Positions 57,111 through 64,000 of a stretch of 64,000 bases of DNA are shown in pieces. The translations under genes were made by a program, and so were the position numbers. The notes beneath the pieces are model-generated. The model was not told the DNA's origin. It did not search any database and was given only the letters and a program-made list of their open reading frames with translations. Source of the DNA: Callorhinus ursinus (Eukaryota > Chordata > Mammalia > Carnivora > Otariidae); NCBI RefSeq assembly GCF_003265705.1, contig NW_020312894.1:5550334-5614333 (forward strand), read 5' to 3'. Each line of letters opens with the position of its first letter. Position 1 is the first letter of the stretch.

Positions 57111-59509
57111 TTTTTAAGGTGGAAACTGAGACCTCATAACTTAACTCAATCGTGGGGGTGGCATCCAGCAAATGTCTGCAAGGCACCTGCACACAGCCAA
57201 GAAGGAGGCAACAGAAGAGAGCCTCGGCTATTTTCCTAGTCATCTCTCTCATGCTTTCTTGTCTCTTTAACTCTTAGGGCCTTCTGCTTTCAGGAAATCC
57301 CACTTTAAAAGTAGCAACTTCTCCCATTCCAAGCAGTCCATCTTTTCCAGCAAAAATCTGAAGCAAAACTCAAGAAACCAATTTTTACCTAATTGACTCC
57401 TATAATGAATCTACTCTCTACCAACTTTAACTCTTTTTCTGTGGAAACTGAACATAACAATTCATCCTAGACCCTAAAAACATGCACAAGTATCGTCTGT
57501 AAAAAATAATAATAATGCAGCGGGGAGTCTACGGGCAGGAAGATGGCATTCATGAATCCCCCATTCTCTCTAGCCAGCCCCTCGCAGTGTTTGCTTTCAA
57601 GATGAGAACAGGACGGACGTGACAGCTCATCAGCCTCACCCATGTGGAATATCCCTCCACAGTCAAAGTTATGGTGAAACAAGTTTTCACCAGTATTTAC
57701 CCTTATGATGTGAAGATTTGCAAGGTAACACGGTAGACAAAAGATTTATTTCAAAAAAGGATACCAATAATCTGAATAACTGAAAAACAACTATGAGTCC
57801 AGGAGACAACTGAACACCTAAAGATAGTCTTCATGACGCTAAGAAGTACATTAAACTCTCCTCTTCCTGTGAGTGGGTTTTCTAACCTGCCACTTAGTTT
57901 TTCTTCCTACAATTACACATCATGTGGATCTCAAATAACACTGTCCCTGGAGCCATTTTCCTGGCAGCTCACACTGCCCTCCGCGGCTCTGCTCTGTCCT
58001 GCTGTGCATGCATTTATGTTTATCTGCTTTTACTTGGGGCCCCTAAAAACGTAGCTGTCCATTACTACCAGCACAATTTCAGTATTTCCTGGCAGTTTTA
58101 TTTACAGTGACATGTTTAAGGGATGGGAGGCAGATTTCGATTTTATGGATTAGCAATAAAGCAAGATTTGCAGAAAGCTGGGAGAAACACTGGGCCCGCA
58201 GTAGCAACAGCACATCCCCAGGGGAATTATCTTGGAGCGATCCGTGGCAATGATCCCTCCCACCAGGCATCAAATGTCCCCAAGTCCAACACATCCCCAA
58301 CACGAGGTCCCTTCCAGGCAGAACAAGGGATTACAGGTCTTCAGACTGCTCACACATCTGCTGGCATATGTCTCCAGCCAGCTCTCACCAGCACTGGGGG
58401 CCAGCCAGAGAAGGAAACAGGCTAAAAATTAGACTCCGGAATCTGGAGTAAGAAAAGGACTGAGTAGACAGAGTTTGGAGGCCCAGGTTCAGGACTCCCT
58501 TCCTGGGCACATCTTGATGCCAGAGGACTGCAGCCTCGTGTCCCAAAGGAGACTGGGAGATCAGAGGGGAAAAGAGTAGGTTTTAGGATGCTTTTCTTCT
58601 GGAACGCCTGGACACGACGCCCCAAGTACCACATAAAGACAAATAAAGCATTGCATATATAGTTAATTTATAAAGAACAGATACTATATTGTGCACCATG
58701 CTGGACTCAGTTGAGCTCAGTGAACAAGGAACTAGCAATGGCTGGGTCCCGGGCACAGGGCTGTTGCTGCAGCAGGGACTCCAGGGGGTGCAGGCAGAGG
58801 TGTGTGCACCTGCCGTTCTGTCTGAAGACGTGGTGATGGTACTTTCCCTCCTGTCCTCCCATTTCATCCCCCAAAGCACGCCACTGCCCTTGGATCCACC
58901 ATTCCTCTGTCCTTTCTTGGGAAATATTCAAACTAATGAGTGTAGCCACTTTCAAGTGTGTTCAAGAAGAATGAACTCCAAGCCTGAGAAAATTTAGGGA
59001 GCCAGGAAACCTGTGGCCAGCTGCCTGCTTAGTCCCAGGCCCAGACACCAGGGTCTGCCAGGAATCAGGGAGGCCAGTGGCCCAACTGCTTTGAGCTCAG
59101 AGGACCCACTACCCATTGGTGGATTGGGTGGATTTGTTGAGGGGGTGGGGTATAGCTCCTTGTGCATCTCAGATCTGTTCCTCCCCAAGTGAGCTCAACT
59201 CTGCCCTGCAACAAAAAGGGCACATACCCTGTGGCGTCTGTAGGTGGACGGTGTGTGTGACGGTGGCGGAGGGGGGGGGGGTCTTGATTAGGAGCAGTGG
59301 TGACGCCTGCTCTAGAGTGTTCCTAATGTCAGCGGGCAACAGACCCAGGGGGCACGCCCACTTCTGTCCTCACCACTCACAGCCAGCCTGCCTGTCAGCC
59401 TGCACTTAGAGAGGCTGACCCTGGGCTGGACTCCGCGCAGAAACACGCCCCTGACCCTGGCCTCCACTAGGCAGCAATCCGCAGGTGAGGGGTCAGATGC
59501 CTAAGTCCG
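57111..59509. other. Region upstream of the CpG island
   Basis: No named repeat or exon was recognised. GC content rises from about 58,700 towards the island. A CTCF-like core lies at 59344-59355 and a short G10-type run near 59268-59280. Confidence 0.45.
59344..59355 (+). promoter_or_regulatory. Possible CTCF core motif upstream of the CpG island
   Basis: CCCAGGGGGCAC differs from the CCAGGGGGCGC core at one position and lies about 165 bp before the island. It is a motif match only. Confidence 0.3.
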
Positions 59510-61215
59510 GGATTTCAAAGCCACGCCGTGCTGGGCCGACTGGCAAGCAGGCAGCCATCGTTCGGGGACCCCAGCGACCCCTCCCGAGAGAAAAACGCCG
59601 GGTCCTCCGCCCTCCAGCTGCTCCAGAGGCAGCTTGAGGGTAGACTCAACAAGTTCCCGGGCCGCGCAGCGCCGCCTGCAGCCCAGAAACCCCGAGGACG
59701 CGCCGCGGTGGAGCCCCGCGCGCAGGCGGCAGCCGCCAGCGGCTCCTTCCACCTCCTCCTCCAGCTCGGGCTCCGGCGTCGGCGGGCGGGGGCTCCCCCA
59801 CTGCCTCCCGCTCCACTCCCTCCAGATCGCCCACCCCGCGCACGCGGCCCGCCCGGCCCCGCGCCGCCCCCGCCCCGCGGGGCCCGGGGCTCCGCCCGCC
59901 TCGCTGCCAGCCGGGCGCACAGGCGGCGGGCGCGCGGCTCCGGCGCCCTCTCCTCCGGCCGCCCGGCTCCGCGGAGTAGCGGGGACCCGGGGGCGGCTGC
60001 AAGGACTTCCCTCCCGCTCCCTCCCCCACTCCGCCCCCGCCTCCCGGCCCGGGCTCCGAGATTCGCCGAAGACAATTGCAGTAAATGAGGACATCGGAGG
60101 AGCACGGAGCCGGGTGGCTGTGGCTCGCTCCGCCGCGCCGCCAGCGAGCGAACGCGCGGGCGTCCCCGGAGCCGGCCGAACCGCTGCCTCCCCGAGCGCG
60201 TCGCTGAGCCGGGCCGGACGCGAGCTGCGGCGCGGGGGCCGGCCGGGCCGGGCGGGCCGGGCCGGCGGAGGTGGAGGGGGCGGGCGGCGGGCGCGCAGCC
60301 GGCCAAGTCCCCGGAACCGAGCCTTCCTCCGCGCGAGCCCGGCGAGCCTCGCCGCGGATGCCCTGCCCGGAGTGCTCCGTGCCGCGCCAGGCTTGCCCGC
60401 GTCCGCGGCGAGACATGCCCGAGCCAGGCGCTGCACCGACCTCGACTTATCTGTAAGCAGCCGAAGGTAAGCGTAGCCCCGCGCGCCCTCCTCCCGCGCC
60501 CCGGCGCCCGCTGCACTTGGCAGCGGGCAGAGCACCGCTCGGACGGGCGCTGACCCCGGTCGGGCGCTCCCACTCGCCCCCAGACAGGCTTCGCCGGCGA
60601 CTCGGCGGCTCCCGGGGCCAGGACGCGCCGGTGGAGCCAGGAGCGGACCGGGCGGCCGACGAGGTTATGCAACTGCATCTGGCGCGGCCGGGTCGCCGAG
60701 GGGCGTCTGGCAACTTTGGCGATGGCCTGGGAGGAGTGGGGCTGCATGTCTACGCTTCTGGTTCTAGACAAACGCCACAGCCTCGTGAGCGCCCTAGAGC
60801 CCTAGCCAGGCAGAACTGGGGGATCGCGGGCGGCCGAGTCTCCGGAACGTTTCGAGGTGTTTAAGTATTTTCCAAACTAGAGCGAACTGGCAAGTACGGC
60901 TGATTAACTTCGGGGGGATAAGTCCGAGCAGAGGGGCCCTGACGCCGGCCGCGAAGGAGAGGCGCGAGCAGGAGCAAAGGCAGATGCCCACGTGAAAAAC
61001 CTATTTCCTCCCGTGGCACCAGGGCTCGCTCGGGGTTGGCACTTTCCCTGGGCTGCGGGCTGGGGTCGGCGCCCGCGGGCTTCGGGGTGCGTGGCAACCC
61101 GTGTCAGCCCGGGACAGGCGTGGGAAACCAACCAACGCTGCAGAGGGAGCGAGTGAGCTTGCTGGAGGGCGAGGGCAGGAGGGAGGCGGGTGCCCCCGGG
61201 CCGGCCTGGGGCCGG
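59510..61215. promoter_or_regulatory. INSYN2A: CpG-island promoter, probable INSYN2A promoter and first exon region
   Basis: GC content and CpG density jump sharply at about 59,510 and fall back by about 61,215, while both flanks are AT-rich and CpG-poor. The island has many GC-box-like strings (GGGGCGGGCGG near 60277, CCCCGCCCC near 59870), a GGGCC-rich block at 60237-60265 and no convincing TATA box. This is the usual form of a TATA-less CpG-island promoter. It lies deep inside a DOCK1 intron. From established gene order, INSYN2A (FAM196A), a postsynaptic protein of inhibitory synapses that associates with gephyrin, is nested in DOCK1 on the opposite strand. That predicts a plus-strand promoter here. 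The gene name is inferred from synteny; the island itself is seen. An unannotated DOCK1 internal promoter or a divergent non-coding transcript is the alternative. Confidence 0.75.
60461..60473 (+). other. INSYN2A: Consensus splice donor of a putative non-coding first exon
   Basis: CCGAAG|GTAAGCG, with the exon ending at 60466, matches the mammalian donor consensus (AAG|GTAAG) and lies within the CpG island on the plus strand. A second donor-like site, TCT|GTAAGC, begins 14 bp upstream at 60453. The exon start cannot be set from sequence; anywhere from about 60,070 to 60,400 is possible. The coding sequence I associate with INSYN2A does not occur anywhere to the right, so this exon would be 5' UTR and the coding exon lies beyond the window. 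Confidence 0.55.
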
Positions 61216-63271
61216 GGCATTGCCTGGAGCCCAAAGTCAAGAGCGAGAGTCTGCGTCTTGCTGGTTCATGCTCAGGGTTCCCAGCATCGCTGGGACAAAG
61301 AACCTGTCCCTGTGACCTCAGCATTCTAGTACCCAGAAATATGCCACAGGGAGATGGAGCTAGCGATAAGGGGATGCCAGGGGTGGGGGAGGAGAGACGC
61401 CTCTGGAGTCAATAGGGGAGAATATCGGTGCTTTTGGCTCATCTACAGAGCAGGCTTCTGCCCTGACCCCTTTCCCTCTGCAGGTGTGTGCCTGGGGGCT
61501 GGAAGCTGGGTTGGGCCCCTGAGCCAGAGGTGGCAATGAAGCAGTTTAATTTGACCTTGTCTGCTTAGGCGCTTACGTTCTGCAGAAGCAGCCCGAGGTG
61601 AACTGGCCAGAGTGGGAAGGAACTTTGGGCTGGCCCTGCCTTAGCTAGGAAGTCACGCTATCATTTCCCAGGACTACAGCTCAGACTAGAAGAGGGTCGA
61701 GGTCAGTGCACTTGGAGGTCTTCCCTTGGACGGGGACTTGATAGGGGATACCTTCCCGTTTGCCAGCGGGGGCCTGTCAAGGTTACATCGATGGGGACTT
61801 GACTGAAAAATACCACCCAAATCACCTGATCTGGGCCATTCCCAACCAGTCCGACACGTATGAAAATGCTCTAACATTATTAACCTCATGCCACAGATGG
61901 AGCAGAAAGTAACCACCATTTCACTCTGCGGAGGCGGAAAGCGCCGGTTTTTACTATTCACATTGTGCTATTTATTGCATTCATATCCTGTTGAATGTGA
62001 CTTTCCAAAGAAAAGTTCATATTTATCTTTGCCATTTTTTTGCAAGAAGGATTAGCAAATGGGCACAAGCAGCTCAAAGGAAAAATGGGAGCCCTGCCAT
62101 CTGCATGCCTCACCAGATATTAATAATTTACTACCCATGTTTACTAGTTACATTAGATGGCACTGCTACTCATGATGGTTTTATCAGAGGCGCATTTGGA
62201 TAAAAAATGTCTAGCACAGCTATCACTAATTGCATGATTTTGCATAAATTATAGCTACAGAGAGTTTGTGCTTTTCTTCACTAAATTCATCATTTCCTTA
62301 AAGATAGAGGGATTCTGTTTAATTTCTTTAGCTAAATGAAAGACCTCTACTTAAAGACAGGATGCCCTTGAAACTCAAGTATATGCCTTTGAACTTACTA
62401 CAGTTGTCAAGACTTCATCTTTTATTATTGTGATTAAGACCTGGAGCTTTTACTTAAATCAGGCCCATTATCCTATTGAGAAGCAGGACTACTGGTTAAG
62501 AAATTGGCTAATAAGGCAAAAGCTGGAAAGCTCCATGTTTGCACAAAGAGCTATCAAAAAGCCCTATGAAAAGTTGGCTGCTCTCATCTGCCTGTTTACT
62601 TGGGGCTTCTCTGTTCTGCCACAGTTGTTTTCCCCTGGCAGCATAGAGAATGTTTGTCATGTTTCTCCCTCTATAGAGAAAAAAAAAAATTAAGTAAGCA
62701 CATAAGTGAAAGGCTTGGGCACGAAAGGCATCAGTTGACCAGGAACACTCCTACACACTGAAATAAGCAGTCAGAAAATAAAAATGATTCTCAGAGCTAA
62801 CAGCTGATCACAGCCGAGGAGCTGGACAGATGCGTTCACTTAGCTAGGCATTTGTATTCTCCCAGCTGCTCTAACCCATGGCTGTCTCATTTAGAGCAAC
62901 AACTCCTGAACTCTCTTGTGTGAGGAGCAGATTAGTTACTATTGGGTACAGGCTGCTTCTCAGGGAATAACGATAAGGAAAGCACAGCTACACCGCAAAG
63001 CGACCGTCTATGGACCAGCATCCAGGTAGGAAGGCAAAGGCAGGGTGGGTGGGAATGTTGGATTCTAAAGCTCTGGACCAGCCCACCAGACACCTGAGCA
63101 GGTGCGGGTCAAGGCTGCTGCTTAACCAGTCAGTGCTTAACCAAAAACAGCAGGCCTCTTTGAGGCAAACCACAGCCATCTGGGGAAAGTGAGGTTATTG
63201 GGGTTCCCAAGACAAAACTGGCAGCTTAAACAACTCCTTCATAAATGTGAAGAACCGTTCCCCACCGTAAC
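61216..63271. other. Low-repeat DNA downstream of the CpG island
   Basis: This would be INSYN2A intron 1 as well as DOCK1 intron. No SINE, L1 or LTR was recognised. 61,960-62,450 is AT-rich, homeodomain-motif-rich and unique-looking. Short frames (for example 62430-62693) have no known match. Confidence 0.5.
62227..62251. promoter_or_regulatory. Paired POU/homeodomain motif cluster
   Basis: TAATTGCATGATTTTGCATA continues with AATTA. It holds two TTGCAT sites exactly 10 bp apart (62230 and 62240), a TAAT at the left end and a TGCATAAATTA (POU4-like) at the right. It is a motif match only. Confidence 0.35.
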
Positions 63272-63359
63272 CCCACTGAGACCTCCGTTTCCAGCCCAGA
63301 ATCAGCTGACATAGTCCCACTGAGACCTCCGTTTCCAGCCCAGAATCAGCTGACATAGT
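63272..63359. repeat. Perfect tandem duplication, 44-bp unit, two copies
   Basis: 63272-63315 and 63316-63359 are identical (CCCACTGAGACCTCCGTTTC ...). No decay is seen, so it is recent or an assembly artefact. Confidence 0.97.
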
Positions 63360-64000
63360 TTATGAGGCAGATCCTTTTCAGTCCTCCTCACATATTTGAT
63401 TTTAATATTTCATAACATTATGGAGTGACTTCCATATTTTAAAGGAAAATTTAGTATGATTGATATTACATGACAACACTGTTATTACCATGAAATTCGC
63501 ATACAAACATTTGGATAAGTCCTTCTCCAGTATGTGCGCTAACCTACAGCAAATATGTAGTAAAACATCATAATTTTTAATCCACTTATTTTAAAAGTTA
63601 ATATATCTTATAGATTAAGGACAGACCAGAGGATTGGTACCGAGTTGTGGGGACCTCACTGGGATTCCTACAAACAAGTTGTTGAGAGGTCATCTCATGT
63701 TAAACAGTAAGCCATACAAAGTACAGGTTCGAACCTCTGGACCATGCATGATAATGTATCTGCTTCAGATCCAGAGGTACTGAGGTGTCTCCAAGCAACC
63801 AAGAATCCCACCTCTCCAAGTAAGAGAAACCGTAACTTCAGAGACATCTCTTGGTTCCAAATTCAATTCCTGATAGAAAATCAGTCAGAGGTTCCTCTAC
63901 CATAAGTCATCAGTGTAGGTGTGAGTCATATGCACTTCAGACATCATTCATACCATAATGAATGAGCTGAGGGACTTGGAGGTATACAAAGATATTACCA
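63360..64000. other. Intronic DNA to the right edge
   Basis: AT-rich up to about 63,620, then mixed composition. No repeat, exon or coding frame was recognised. Confidence 0.45.

Larger units (their letters stand above)
9521..64000 (-). other. DOCK1: Long DOCK1 intron upstream of the 9419-9520 exon (partial, at least 54 kb)
   Basis: No further DOCK1-like exon with flanking splice sites was recognised on the minus strand from 9521 to the right edge, so this reads as a single large intron. That fits the human arrangement, in which a DOCK1 intron is large enough to house INSYN2A on the other strand. Nearly all recognisable content is repeats, apart from the CpG island near 60 kb. A short, weakly conserved alternative exon could have been missed by eye. 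Confidence 0.75.

Noticed and set aside
59501..60771. Long open frames of 418, 344, 278, 256 and 186 codons on both strands
   Set aside because: They overlap in several frames across the CpG island and consist of low-complexity Arg/Ala/Pro/Gly, as expected where GC-rich DNA has few stop codons. None resembles a known protein.
61216..64000. INSYN2A coding exon
   Set aside because: No frame here resembles the protein as I know it. The coding exon is expected further right, outside the window.
1..64000. CRISPR array, prokaryotic operon or other bacterial-type system
   Set aside because: There are no regularly spaced repeats and no operon-like frames. All recognisable content is mammalian gene, intron and retrotransposon sequence.

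Overview
The window is intronic DNA from a placental mammal. Its interspersed repeats point to a carnivoran, most likely an arctoid caniform (bear, seal or musteloid group). Eight tRNA-derived CAN-SINEs carry the 'GGGCGCCTGGGTGGCTCAGT' head, the 'GGTCATGATCC' block and an AATAAATAAA-type tail. No element has the canid SINEC_Cf head or the typical felid body. Several L1 3' ends are also of the carnivore type. This assignment rests on remembered consensus sequences, not on a database search.

Only two protein-coding exons can be supported, both on the minus strand: 9419-9520 (102 bp, 34 codons) and 3464-3558 (95 bp, 31 codons plus 2 nt). They are consecutive, have good splice sites and join in phase. 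The peptide (GNFVACMTAILRQ..., [10 protein letters not shown]..., YPFDWVIMN...) is DOCK1, the DOCK180 Rac guanine-nucleotide exchange factor, in the helical region between the DHR-1 and DHR-2 domains. The rest of the window is DOCK1 intron: 1-3463, 3559-9418, and a very long upstream intron from 9521 past the right edge.

A strong CpG island lies at about 59,510-61,215, about 51 kb into that long intron. It holds a consensus plus-strand splice donor at 60466/60467. In human, INSYN2A (FAM196A, inhibitory synaptic factor 2A) is nested in a DOCK1 intron on the opposite strand. Position and direction here fit its promoter and non-coding first exon. No INSYN2A coding exon is present; it would lie to the right of the window. 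The DOCK1 parts come from protein recognition and the INSYN2A part from synteny and signals, so the second is less certain.

Layout: 1-9.5 kb holds the DOCK1 exons, MIR, L2 and old L1 3' ends, and (AC)n tracts. From 9.5 to 26.7 kb there are many old L1 tails, four CAN-SINEs and an MLT1-type LTR split by a SINE. From 26.7 to 45 kb there are four more SINE or LTR insertions and further L1 tails. From 45 to 59 kb the DNA is mostly unassigned, with one SINE, a hAT and a Tigger-like DNA transposon, and a minus-strand L1 fragment. From 59.5 to 61.2 kb is the CpG-island promoter. From 61.2 to 64 kb is low-repeat, AT-rich DNA with candidate regulatory motifs and a perfect 44-bp tandem duplication. A 10-base run of N at 29480-29489 is an assembly gap. 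I see no novel gene system here. The leads most worth checking are the nested promoter, the non-repeat motif clusters and a few unusual short duplications.
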